Shown piece by piece: positions 11,212 through 21,469 of a stretch of DNA of 64,000 nucleotides. The stretch's first letter is position 1; each line of letters opens with the position of its first letter. Under the pieces are notes generated by a model, which was not told the DNA's origin, searched no databases, and was given only the letters and a program-made list of their open reading frames with translations. Both the position numbers and the translations under genes were made by a program. Source of the stretch: Leptidea sinapis (lineage: Eukaryota; Arthropoda; Insecta; Lepidoptera; Pieridae); the NCBI RefSeq assembly GCF_905404315.1, contig NC_066267.1, forward strand, positions 4,416,501-4,480,500, read 5' to 3'.

Positions 11212-11640
11212 TAAAAAAAACATTAAATTAAAACTATTATTACGGGGCAGCGTACCAAGAATACTGGCAGCTTTCCACGTCATATATATCTAGGCTGATC
11301 CGTTGACCGATACTGGGTTTCTAGTAGCCCTGTTAAGGCGCGAAGAGAGTAAGTAATTTGTACATTCTCCGCGCCTCTGGGCCAAGTGTCTCAACACCAA
11401 ACTGCACAAAGATGTAAGACCCACTGACATATTTGCGACGCTTGCTGTCTTTGGCAGTCAAAGCAGCAGCCCCAGCACCGACTGACGTAACTTGCACATG
11501 AGAAGGAGCCAGAGTATCGACGTTATAGCATCCCACACTAGCGCCCTTCACCGTATTTTAGCCACTAGGGTCATTCCATCAGAACGCTTTTAATCGCGGA
11601 GGTTAACATCATTTGGCTTTAAAACAGCTGGTTTATTAAA
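11212..11640 (-). mobile_element. 3' fragment of the same LINE family as 21470-24161
   Basis: Read on the minus strand, this matches the C-terminal end of the large LINE at 21470: NVDTLAPSHVQVTSVGAGAA, then DSKRRKYV, SYIFVQFGVETLG and PEARR. It continues into the same 3' untranslated sequence (CAGTATTCTTGGTACGC, then AATGATAGTTTTAATTT-like). The upstream part is missing and the reading frame is interrupted near the restriction-like-endonuclease motif. It is an independent, 5'-truncated insertion in the opposite orientation. Confidence 0.85.
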
Positions 11641-12099
11641 GAACTTCATATGTTGATTCATTGAATTTCATTTACTCTACAATACTAGTGTGTCTTCATC
11701 AAATTACACTTTCTTTACTTAGAAAAGATTATATCGATCGAGACTGATTCAAAATGCAGATTCATACTTATTGTAGTGCATATCAAGGATGATATTATTA
11801 TGTTATTTAATATGTTTTGTAAGCTTAATAAACTGGCCCTTCAATAATCTTACGACGACAATTCTTAGCATAAAATGTATATTTAAATAGCACAGCGTTA
11901 TCAATGAAACAAAATATTCTTTACAAAATGATTTATATGAAGCCTTTGAACAGTTGATTCAGATGCAAATTATCCGGTATTCCATTCAGTTCCGCACACA
12001 ATGGAGTCTTCGAAATGAAAACTTCGTGAAAAGTCCCTTATTGCAAGTTTTCTTTAAGGTGATAAGGAAATCTACGTTATTTTCTTGTTTCAATTTCAA
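11641..12099. other. Unassigned AT-rich DNA
   Basis: No gene or repeat recognised. Confidence 0.45.
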
Positions 12100-12600
12100 A
12101 ATAAGGTTCCTGATTTTCTTTTAAATAATAAAAAATGCATTAATTATTTTCTCAAAATTAATTCTAATATACTAGACAGTACTACCGCTTTGGAAAGAAA
12201 TGGCGCTCTGAGAGAGAAGAAGTGGCGTAAGAAACTCTCCCAGAATTCCTTTTTTTGCGCTCTTTTTAATGAAATAGACAATGTTGTACTGTCATTGCTG
12301 TAGCTTTAAAATAATCATAATGTAGCCCGAGGCTGTCGGGTCACTTAGATATTTACCTGTGGAGTAATAGAATTTACGACAAAGCCGTTTTTTAGTAAAA
12401 CATTTAAATTTATTTATAGATAATGCCTGAACAGTGGCTGGGACTTGATTATGAAAGTGTATACATTTACCCTTAAAGCTATTATGCATCTTATGAAGCC
12501 TACTAGAAGTAGTTACAAGCAATACCTTTTTTCTAGTGTTATAATAATGAAAATCACTATTAAGAGCAAAAAGGTAACGATTTTTGTGAACATATATTAT
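12100..12600 (-). mobile_element. Rep-C (CR1/Jockey-type LINE) 3' end
   Basis: The minus strand encodes a LINE tail: RLHKMHNSFKGKCIHF, then PATVQALSIN, then FYYSTGKYLSDPTA. It is followed by the Rep-C 3' untranslated part with GAGAGTTTCTTACGCCACTT-like sequence and AGCGCCATTTCTTTCC. The last ~70 codons are open, so this copy is fairly young. Four further Rep-C copies lie at 17120, 20745, 29600 and 57490. Confidence 0.82.
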
Positions 12601-12687
12601 TATTTTTTATTTTCATAAATGTACTGACAATGAATAGTCATAATATTTATTTCTTTAAATTTTAAATAAATATAAGGGCCATTCTAA

Positions 12688-12855
12688 ATGTCACCGAAAA
12701 ATTTCCAGCATGTGAACCCCCCGCCAAATTACAAAAGCAAGCTATGTTCATTGTGTCCTCGTAAGAAGGACAAAAAAGTAAAGAATTTTTGTTCAAAATG
12801 CAAAAGACTTGAGTGCTCTGAACATCGTATGGAAATTAGTATTAGTTGTGTTTAA
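12688..12855 (+). pseudogene. piggyBac-like transposase, C-terminal Cys-rich domain only
   Basis: A 55-codon frame carries the Cys-rich tail of piggyBac-family transposases: CSLCPRKKDKK, then FCSKCKRLECSEHR (C-x2-C ... C-x2-C ... C-x2-H). In known family members this zinc-binding tail helps bind the element ends. The ATG is immediately preceded by an in-frame TAA and nothing recognisable lies upstream, so the catalytic DDD domain is gone. The fragment is therefore inactive. The matching 3' terminus of the element follows at 13056. Confidence 0.82.
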
Positions 12856-13059
12856 GTGCCCATAAAACTTTTTTTTATAATCTAATTCCATTTAGTTACT
12901 TATTGATCTCGAGAAGAGTGTTCTTTTAGTTTATTTTAAGAATAAAAAGTTTTATTTTTCATCAAAAAAAGTTTTTTATTAATTTTATTATCTTAGGGTG
13001 ACGTGGTACCCCTGTTACTATGCGTGTTCATTTAAATTATGTTACCATCGTAGGGTTAA
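12688..13059 (+). mobile_element. piggyBac-like element, 3'-terminal remnant
   Basis: Runs from the transposase tail to a terminus reading ...CGTAGGG|TTAA at 13049-13059. From the end inward it starts CCCTACGATGG next to TTAA, the usual CCCT-plus-TTAA end of piggyBac-like elements. A subterminal GGGTGACGT lies about 60 bp inside. The left end is missing, and Rep-C lies on that side. Confidence 0.75.
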
Positions 13060-13264
13060 ATTGTATCCCTTTTTTCCTTAAAGCTATTATGTATCTTATG
13101 ATATATAAGGAAACTAAAATTCCGGTTTTCATGGGTTCATAGTTTATCTAACCCTATAATTTTTAGATTTGGTTGTATGTAGCTATTCGCTACTTTAGCT
13201 TTTCATAGAAGCATAATAGTTCGGAAGAATTTTATTCTAATCAAGGCAATATCCAGAATAAAAT

Positions 13265-13700
13265 TTCATTTTCAAAGTCAAAACATTATTCAAATAGGCT
13301 TAAACTAAGCACTTCTGAATCGTCACTATAAGTATTTGTTGTAAATTCCTGAAATTACCATATTATGTTTGTAAAAAGTTGAGTTCGTGAGAAGAACATA
13401 TAAGAAACTCCACTCTTTTCAATCAAATAGAGTATTTTACAATCGCTGTTATTATACAAAACAAATTAATTTGTAAGATACTGTATCCAATATAAGAGTT
13501 TAGACGTGTTTAAATAATATAAATTATTTAAAAAAAAAAGGAAAAATGAAATGTATAAATATAAATTATCGTATATTGGATGCATCAACCTTTGGAGCTG
13601 GAACTCATTGTTTTTGAAAGGATGTTTGGTGAACATGATGGTCGTGATTACTGTCACAATTAGTAATCGCATCCAAAAAATACAATGATTAATTAACACG
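13265..13700 (-). repeat. Rep-D copy 1
   Basis: Matches 61690-62080 in inverted orientation along several blocks: AAAGGTTGATGCATCCAAT, then AATTTATATTTATA, then TTTAATCAAATAGAGTAATT-like and TTGACTTTGAAAATG-like. This copy is also open as a 77-codon frame on the minus strand with a hydrophobic stretch, but the second copy does not keep that frame, so I treat it as non-coding or decayed. Confidence 0.65.
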
Positions 13701-13829
13701 GCCTATTAGCATTAGTTCCTCTCCTCGCAACTTTTTCCTTTTTTTTCACCTTTTAGATTTTAAAATACATAATTTTAATATACTTTTAAGATAATATTAT
13801 AATGAAAACAAAACAGTGATTTACCTTGT
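13701..13829. other. Spacer between Rep-D and Rep-F
   Basis: Short AT-rich spacer; nothing seen. Confidence 0.4.
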
Positions 13830-14160
13830 ATAAAATAATTCTTGATATCCAAAGTAAAACCGCAGGCGTTGTTGCAAATAAAATCCCGGGTTGCGTAGTA
13901 AAACTTTGTAAAAATAATACTACATGAAATAAGAAAGACACTGGGATCACATATCATCAGTAAGTTTTAAGTATTATATTAATTTCAATGTAAAATAACA
14001 CGAAGCGTATATTACAAAATTTGAAAGATCTCACTGAGTGTCACGATGCTACGCACACAAGCATCTGATAGTCGCCGTTATAAAAAATCTTTAAAAAATT
14101 GTTCTTAGGTAGTGCGGTAGCTAGGTGGAGCGCAGCGTAGACCAATCCTTAATCTAAGGT
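13830..14160 (+). repeat. Rep-F copy 1
   Basis: Matches 43560-43830 on the opposite strand over about 270 bp. The best blocks are AAAGTTTTACTACGCAACCC (inverted) and the region around GTCACGATGCTACGCAC. The right end carries AGACCAATCCTTAAT, which is also present at 43958 but in the other relative orientation. No coding domain is recognised. Confidence 0.65.
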
Positions 14161-14943
14161 AAAATCTTAAACTTTAACACGTGACTGAAATAATGGCTAT
14201 TTGTTCGTAACAAAATCTTAATTATTATTAGCAGTAAATGCTATGATCTGAGTTTAATCAAATCATATAACTACCGTTTTATCCTCTTATCATGATAAAT
14301 TTTCAAAGTTTATGATAAATTCACTGGGATTCTTATTTCGCGTATAAATCAAACTAAACAAACTCATGTAAACTCACAATATAACTTCGAATATATACTT
14401 AAAATTCAGTAAATAAAATGAAATAAGTTCTCAAACACGAAAGATATCAAAATAATATTAGGAGAGATCAATATACAAATAAAATTTTGAACAGATATTT
14501 TTGAGAAGAAGAAAAGAGAATTCAGATCAATGTAATAATTGGCGAGAAAGCAAAACAGACCAAAGAAAAGAAACAGAAGCCTTAAGAAATGTATGATTGT
14601 ATAATTATGAATATCGCTAATTTTAGGGAAACCATAAATAAAACTATTTCTATGAGCATACTGAAGCATCTCAAAGACCATCGGAAATTTTGAGCCCACC
14701 AATAGTATATGATTTGGATTAAACTAAACATGGTTGTTAGTTAAAAAACAATATTTAAATAAATTATATTATAATAAGTCTCCATTCAAAATTCAATAAA
14801 TCCATTAAAAACGTAAAATAATAATAAAACTTAATTAAAAATTTCCTTTGTATTTTTTTTAACAATTGAGATTTATATATTTTTCAAAGAATGATAAAAT
14901 TATTATTATATTAATACCACATTAGGTATTCATAAAAAATTAA
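14161..14943. other. Unassigned AT-rich DNA; possible intron of the candidate gene at 15011
   Basis: Very AT-rich, with no recognised repeat. A 98-codon minus-strand frame at 14406-14702 is rich in Phe/Ile as expected by chance in such sequence. If the candidate exon at 14951-15011 is real, this is intron. Confidence 0.4.
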
Positions 14944-14950
14944 CACTTAC

Positions 14951-15011
14951 GTTTTTTGCAGTTCAAGTCCTTTTCAGGATCTAAAGTAAAATTTTCCTGT
15001 GACTCCGCCAT
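14951..15011 (-). CDS. Candidate first coding exon (20 codons, ends at GTAAGT)
   Basis: On the minus strand an ATG at 15011 (context GAAATGAAATGG) opens a hydrophilic, acidic 20-residue frame: MAESQENFTLDPEKDLNCKK. It then meets a strong donor, C|GTAAGTG, giving a phase-1 boundary. A TATAAAA-like motif lies about 30 bp upstream of the ATG. The composition (mixed codons, no homopolymer bias) is unlike the AT-rich noise around it. I could not find a convincing second exon further along the minus strand in this window, nor recognise the protein. It could also be a chance frame in a transposon 5' end. Confidence 0.4.
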
Positions 15012-16919
15012 TTCATTTCACTGTTTGTTATTTTATATTGTATTTAAATACATCAATAAATACCAACTTCACATATTTTTATAAAATTTCAATCATTAAA
15101 TAATGGAATATAAGAAATTTAATTAGATTAGCACATGTGAATATAATGTTGTTAGTGAATAACGAATGTCAGAAAAACAACATGGCGCGTAGCCGAAAAT
15201 CGTAACGACATTTCTATATAATTTTCTCAAACGTAGATAAATAAGTTTCTTATCAATAAGATTCTGTTTTATGTCCTATGCGATGCCACAATAATATCGT
15301 ATGCATGCACATATTCCGTGACCTCAGCAAGTTCAACAAGCTTATCCTTACGTTGCTAACATAGCAATCAAATGTGGACACCAAATGTTGACTAGCTTAG
15401 ATCACGGACGATTATACATGTGCTTGCTCTATTAAAAGTTGGAGAGTGAGCTCCTAGAGCTTGGTATTTAGTCGTTAAATTCAACAATGTTTTTCAAATA
15501 ATGTTTTTAACATTGTAGTGAAGATTGTAGAAGTTAATTTATAGTTATATTTAGAATTCTGTATTATAATGCGAGCATTTATCGAGAATCATTCTTTGAA
15601 TGTCATTAGTTTTTAATAGCTTGTGTTTGCGTCACAGAAGTATTAAGTTTGTAATTTGTTTATGTATAATGTTGTTTTTGTGTATGTATAATACACATTC
15701 TAGGTATTTTGTTCATTAAAACACATTGTTTTGTAACGAAACAATCTTTTTTAAATATTTATTAACTATCAATTAAAATTATAGGTTATTAAAATATTTA
15801 TTATAAATTATGCAGTTTGATTGAAAAGAAAGATAATAATAATCTGTATAATGTACCTAAATATTGATGTAGTTGTCAGTCATTAGACTCCTGTTCTCAA
15901 TCAAAGGGCTCAAAGTTTTTTTATGTGAAATAATTTGGATTCCAACACTTCGTAGCGGCGGCCATCTTTAACTTACAATGACATTGAATAATACAATTCA
16001 GTTTTATTCGCAACAGAATCAAAGAGGATGTAAATACTAAATTTAGTTTAATATGAAACGTGCAGTAATTTGACATAAGTTTGAAATAGTAGTAATTATA
16101 GTATTGCGATTGGCGAGGAAGTACCTATAGTCCGGCTAAGTTTGAAAGCGAACAGTTGCTTAAAACGAGTGGATTTCGGCTATCTCCGTTTTATACAAGA
16201 TTATAACCGTCATTTGATTTTGATTTTTTCATAGAGTTAATCGCTTTTTTTCTCAGAGTTTCACTAGGCTGACCAGAATTAAAGATGCATCAAATATCAG
16301 ATCATTTGTCAACCGATCAATAGGAAAGTGGTATAAATTAAATTAACAAATTTTGTACAGAAACATACACAGAGTAAGCTAAGAAAAACGGCAGAAAAAC
16401 ATAAAAAAAAACTCATGCATCTGTAATAAAGTATAAGAACCGTTCAGTGAAGTTTATATAATTTTTGATCAATAAATCTATTATAATTATTACATGTAGG
16501 TACATATCAGGAGGTCAGGAGGGTAAACATATTTTACGCATTATAAATTATAGTCCTTAATTAACTTTATTTCTTGAATTTGATTTTATCACACAAATAA
16601 ATAAAATACTAAAACATATTGAGACGCCCTCTTGAAATTGCATTAAAAAATAAAAGTTATGTACTGAAACAAGTTTATTTCCTGTAAGAAATAATATTCT
16701 AATTCCAGTGTTAATGCACGAGGAAATCATATTTAAAAAAAAAATCTGTATTTTATAAATTACACGAAAACGTAACTTACACATAATACCAGTGATTAGA
16801 TTGCAATTATATGGGTCCAAATTTTTAAAGTTTCAACTGTTACGCATTTTCAAAATAGTAGGTTTTGTTACTGTTAACAACAAGAAATATCTGAAAAACT
16901 CCTGTAAAAATAAATTCAT
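15012..16919. other. Unassigned AT-rich DNA
   Basis: No gene recognised over 1.9 kb. Includes scattered A/T tracts and a GC-richer spot near 15955 (GTAGCGGCGGCCATC). The minus-strand frame at 16557-16820 has no recognisable features. Confidence 0.45.
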
Positions 16920-17065
16920 CCGTTTTTTTATGGAATAGCAGGATAAACGAGTGTACGGGTCACCTGGTGTTAAGTGATCACCGCCGCCCACCATCTCTTG
17001 CAACACCATAGGAATCACAGGAGCGTTGGCGGCCTTAAAGGAAGGAGTACGCGCTTTTGATTTTG
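16920..17065 (-). mobile_element. Rep-B (Jockey-like LINE) 3' end fragment
   Basis: Carries the Rep-B tail in reverse: GGTCACCTGGTGTTAAGTGA, then CACCGCCGCCCACC, then GGAATCACAGGAGCGTTG. Only the last ~145 bp remain. It lies head to head with Rep-C at 17120. Confidence 0.85.
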
Positions 17066-17119
17066 GGGATAAACCGGAGAAGGCAGGCAAATAATAATTT
17101 ATAAAATATAACACCAGAA

Positions 17120-17525
17120 ATAAGGGATTGTTTCTAACTAATTCAAATAGGCTTCATACGACACATAATAGCTTTAAGGGTAAATATATACACTTTTATA
17201 ATAAAGTCCCAGCCACTGCTCCGTCATTATCTATAAATAAAGTTAAATGTTTTATAAAAAAATGTCGTAAATCCTATTACTCCACAGCTGAATACCTAAG
17301 TGATAGGACAGCCTGGGACTAGATTATGATTATTTTATAGTGATAGAAATTACTATACAATATTGTATATATTTATTGAAAAGATCGCAAAAAAAAGAAA
17401 GCTGTGAGAGTTTCTTGCGCCGCTTTTTCTCTCTCAGAGCGCGATTTGTTTCCGAGTATATTAGATATGACATCAAAAAAAAATTTTAAGGTATCAATAT
17501 AGAGAAGATAAATGCCTTTTATGCC
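17120..17525 (+). mobile_element. Rep-C (CR1/Jockey-type LINE) 3' end
   Basis: The plus strand encodes RLHTTHNSFKGKYIHFYNKV, PATAPSLSIN and YYSTAEYLSDRTAWD-stop, the last ~60 residues of the LINE ORF. The Rep-C 3' UTR follows, with GAGAGTTTCTTGCGCCGCTT and AATGCCTTTTATGCC. Confidence 0.85.
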
Positions 17526-18620
17526 TTTTTATTATTTTTATATTCCCATAATCGAAGAAATCAATCTCGTTACCTATAAATGTCTGCCATGAGCTATTTA
17601 CTTGAGATGAAAACTTTTATCATGTAAAAAATTGTTCAAAATGCGGAAAAATTATAGTTGGTTGGGGTCTGGCCTGGCTAATACGGACGATTTTGGAGGG
17701 TTTCTAAGTGTGGTTACTGTAGCCCAATAAGGTCTTACGTGATCATATTCATTCATTCATATTCATTTCATATCAATAATATCAACGGAGCCATTGCGTT
17801 AAAGTGGCAACATCATACTTAAACCCCAATTATAAGTTACTCAGTAAATTAATCTAATTTGATAGAAGTTGACTAAATATATCTGTGCTTCAATTGAAAC
17901 AGCATCATTCCATTCATAAGTTCCTAGTATTAGTACTCGCAGTATCGTCAGTAAAGTTTTCAATAGATTAATTGGAATATGATCCTCGGAAGCGGGCAGC
18001 AATCTAACCAGATTATAATTTTAATTATAGAATTTATGTAATAAATCAGGATATCCATACAGTGAGGGTGACTATTTAATTAAAACTGTATTGAGTTTAT
18101 TTTAACACTTGCTGTTACCCGCGATTTTATCTTAGTTGGTTTTGCTGTCACATGCATACCAACTAAATACAATTTATTAACTTATGCACTGAGAATTAAA
18201 CAAATATAATAAAATAGTTTAATTGTACTTAAATTAAAGGTCGGCACAACATTACTATATTAAATACATGTGATATTTTAAAATCTAAAATCTACAAATT
18301 TAGGAGATCAATATAAATTTGTTTTTTTAAAATAAAGAAAATTTGAAAAGAAGATATTATCAATGTTTTCATGTATATTGAAAGGAATATTATATAATTT
18401 TAACATTAGCTGTTGGCGAGAACTGAAGCCATAATTACGTTGATGGAAATTTATACTTATCATTACTTTAATAAGATAAATAAATAGTTAAAATTACACT
18501 CATTTAAATATCAAAAAAGGGAAAAAAATCTATTTGGATGGCTGAAACACTTTTACTATACTGAAACTGAAAACTTACTTAATATTATAAGGTAAAAATT
18601 TTCTACAACACCTACACCAA
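17526..18620. other. Unassigned AT-rich DNA
   Basis: No gene or assignable repeat. A short TTCATTCATATTCATT tract lies at about 17745. Confidence 0.45.
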
Positions 18621-18626
18621 GTCACT

Positions 18627-18652
18627 ACACACACACACACACACACACACAC
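18627..18652. repeat. (AC)n microsatellite
   Basis: Thirteen uninterrupted AC units, directly upstream of an RTE fragment. Confidence 0.95.
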
Positions 18653-18654
18653 CT

Positions 18655-18890
18655 TCACATAACCATCATCCACACTATCACCAGTCGAGGGCACTAGACC
18701 AAGAGGCAGGTCCCCGATGAGGTGGACGTACCAAGTGAGGCAAGCTGTCGACGGTACTCTGCATGAATGCACGAGAAGAGCGGCAGTTCGCGACGAGTGG
18801 CGTCGCATTGTGAAACAGGCCGCTAACCTCGACGTGACGACCACGACCACTCTGACAAGAGTGTAACGCCGAAGAAGAAGAAGAAGACAC
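18655..18890 (+). mobile_element. RTE-like LINE 3' fragment with (GAA)n tail
   Basis: The plus strand encodes PRGRSPMRWTYQVRQAV, then LHECTRRA and EWRRIVKQA, then LDVTTTTTLTRV-stop. This is the C-terminus of an RTE-type reverse transcriptase. The 3' end is a (GAA)n tract at 18870-18887. It is a 5'-truncated copy with the terminal ~70 codons still open. Confidence 0.82.
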
Positions 18891-19298
18891 TAACACCAAT
18901 TACTTTCTTTATCTAATTAAGTTTTGTTTATTTAATTAAGTTTCATTATAATATTTTTTTTTAATATTCTCTTCATCATTTTAACCATGTGCTTTGTACG
19001 CACAGGCATCCGTTACCTATTTCAAGAGCCGGTCTCTCACACTTATAACAATCTTTTAATATAGATTTTAATTAACTGTGTATTGTAAGTTTTTGTTGTG
19101 AGAGAAAATAAATATATTTTGAATTTGAATTGAATTGAATATCTCTCATCGTTAAGGCGAAGAGTAAAGGGAAATCACGCAAACAAAAGTTTTAAGATAA
19201 CTTTTATGGTGAAAAAATTGTATTTGGAGCTATGAAGACTACTTTATCTTGTTAGACTTGTTACCCTTATGTCTCATTTGTAGCTTGCAAATTTTTTT
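18891..19298. other. Unassigned AT-rich DNA
   Basis: No gene recognised. Contains a GAATTTGAATTGAATTGAAT tract at about 19120. Confidence 0.45.
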
Positions 19299-19500
19299 TT
19301 ACCGACTTCAAAAAAGGAGGAGTTTCTCAATTTGTCGGTATGTTTTTTAGACAATGATTCCAAAAATAACAATAATCGTAACTAGAATTAGATTAATTAA
19401 TTAGATTTTTTAAAAATACGCAATTATTTTTATACTTTTTAGTGCATATTATATCTATTGTTTTGGAATAGTGTTTTTGAAGTTGGTTTATTTTTGTTAA
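19299..19500 (+). repeat. Rep-J, internally shortened copy
   Basis: Starts with ACCGACTTCAAAAAAGGAGG and AGTTTCTCAATTTGTCGGTA. It then jumps to the other terminal arm (AATAATCGTAACTAGAATTA ... GGAATAGTGTTTTTGAAG). It looks like a deletion derivative of the longer Rep-J at 31717. Confidence 0.75.
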
Positions 19501-19502
19501 TT

Positions 19503-19617
19503 TTTTTTTATGGACAAGGAGGACAAACAAGCCTCTGAGTCATCTGGTGTTAAGTGATCACCGCCGCCCACATTCTCATCGCAACACCAGAGGAATCACA
19601 AGAGCGTTGCACGTTGC
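19503..19617 (-). mobile_element. Rep-B (Jockey-like LINE) 3' end fragment
   Basis: Starts after a T-run and contains ATCTGGTGTTAAGTGATCAC, CACCGCCGCCCACATTCTC and GGAATCACAAGAGCGTTGC. Only the final ~115 bp remain, with an A-tail on the minus strand. Confidence 0.85.
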
Positions 19618-20744
19618 ACCATATATTTTTATTTCGATGTTCTGTCTATAACAAAATTTAGTTCTCTTATTATGTGCACCGAAGTTCAACAATTTTTAAC
19701 TTGACTAACTTGTGTTAAGTTAAACTATTAAACTGTTGCACTATCCTCAAACTTGAACCGGTTGTAATTAAGTTACTATTATGCGGCCAGTGTGGAGTGA
19801 ACTTAATAGCTATCATTAGACGTACACAGTTAGACGCTTCTACATAAATTTATTAGACATTTAAATTATAGAGGCTAATGCTTAGTAACTTAACTTGCTG
19901 CTGCAGTGCTGTTAAATTTAAACACATTATGCTAAATTTATATTACATTATTATATTTAAATACATTATGATTCAATCGAAGTTTTCTAGCACCAAATAA
20001 TATATGTATTCAAAGTGAATATATTTCACATTGCATTTTTTCGTCCTTCTATCGCATGTCATAATACACATGGCCACGGATGAAGTGAACAAATAAAATT
20101 TAAGTTATTGGTTACTTATTTTTAATGTTCGAAGTAAGTCCATCAAATAGTTTTAAATTACTTAGATCGGCTCGATTTTGGCGCATGCGCAGCGTTCTAT
20201 CAATCAGTATTATTTTACATGGAGCAACATAGTACTTATAATTAGGATGATTTGAGTGAATGTATCAGAAAGCTATTGAAACAAGCTATTAGACCATGCA
20301 AAATAAACCATCGTATAAATAAAATAAGGGTCAGAACTGGGCGAGGAAGTAGGATGCCGTACGGCATACTCGGTTTTTGTGAATCTGAAAAATGCGCCCT
20401 GGGGCACAGCCAAAAGGGCAAGGCTGCAGCAAAAGATCCCTCAAGATTTGATCCACTTATATATAGTAATAATAAATTAAATGAAGAGGGTGTGACAGAG
20501 GTTACATACCGTGCATGTTAAAAGAATCGATTGTTATCCAACATACTGATGAATATCCCAAACTAGGAGACAGATTGCAGTGGCAATATAAAAAATAAAA
20601 AATTGTGTAGTTTAATGCATTAAATAAATAAATATAATTATCATAAAAACCACTTTATACCTATCTACCCCTACGTTTTCCCATCTTTAACTGTTACTAT
20701 AAAATGTTAGGTACCGCAATACACTGTGAGACTGGAGGTAATGA
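19618..20744. other. Unassigned; contains a 90-codon frame without a usable ATG start
   Basis: Mostly AT-rich. The plus-strand frame at 20252-20521 (with GRGSRMPYGILGFCESEKCA) is higher in complexity than its surroundings, but its first ATG is residue 35, it has an in-frame TAG just upstream, and I recognise no family. It may be the remnant of a coding sequence or part of an unrecognised transposon. Confidence 0.4.
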
Positions 20745-20970
20745 ATGACTAAATTAAAAAGAGCGCAAAAAAATGCTGGGAGGGTTTCTTGTACCGCTTC
20801 ATCTCTCTCAGAGCGCCATTTGTTTCCGAAGCGGTAATAGTATCTAGTAGTATAAGAAATGACATCAAAAAGAATTCTAAAGGAATCAATTTTGAGAAAA
20901 TAAATACCTTTTATGCCTTTAATTCTAAAGGAATCAATTTTGAGAAAATAAACGCCTTTTATGTATTTAA
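20745..20970 (+). mobile_element. Rep-C 3' UTR with an internal 48-bp tandem duplication
   Basis: Rep-C 3' UTR (GAGGGTTTCTTGTACCGCTT, AGCGCCATTTGTTTCCGAAG). The segment 20873-20920 is repeated at 20921-20968 with only a few changes, so the terminal AATTCTAAAGGAATCAATTT block occurs twice. No coding part is left. Confidence 0.82.
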
Positions 20971-21049
20971 TGATAACAGTAACATCACAAAAAAGTGTCT
21001 TCAATTTGACAAAAGCGCAGCAAGACAAAATTGTGAATTGCAGAAATAA

Positions 21050-21469
21050 CTATTCTATCCCAGCCATATATTTTATGTTACTCTTTCAAGTAGTCTTCAA
21101 CACGTCTTGACAACTATGTCTTGAAATTTGAAATATATTCACAGACAGCCCGTAAAAGGTTTATTCACCTCTTACATCGAAACTTTCTTTCTTAGGTAAA
21201 AATACAACGAAACTTATAATCTACTCCGAGCAACAAATATGTTAGAAAATAATTATTAAGGCCCACATTCTAGCACTCTACGGTCTGGCCACTTAAAGAG
21301 TATTGCTGTCATCTCTGGTCTGAGTATCAGCCCGATCCATTTGACCTTAAAGTTTGGTTACAATTAGCGTTGAATGCCGATTTTTCGAGGCTCATAACTA
21401 TCAAATTACCTACTATTTTGAAATTCGGTTTTTGTACAAACATAGGTAATGATGAGATAAATTAATATT
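21050..21469. other. Unassigned; perhaps decayed 5' part of the LINE that follows
   Basis: No open frame continues the reverse transcriptase upstream; an in-frame TAA stands at 21458. Higher-complexity sequence at about 21260-21400 could belong to the same element, but I cannot show it. Confidence 0.35.

Noticed and set aside
13466..13699. A small membrane protein of 77 residues on the minus strand
   Set aside because: It overlaps Rep-D, and the second copy at 61690 does not preserve the frame.
14406..14702. A 98-residue protein on the minus strand
   Set aside because: Dominated by Phe, Ile, Leu and Tyr as expected from AT-rich sequence; no domain, no splice or promoter context.
18575..18899. 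Minus-strand frames rich in Val/Ser
   Set aside because: They are antisense to the RTE fragment and the (AC)n run, which produces the valine-cysteine repeat artificially.
20252..20521. A 90-residue hypothetical gene
   Set aside because: The frame begins at TTG, an in-frame TAG precedes it, the first ATG is at codon 35, and no family is recognised.
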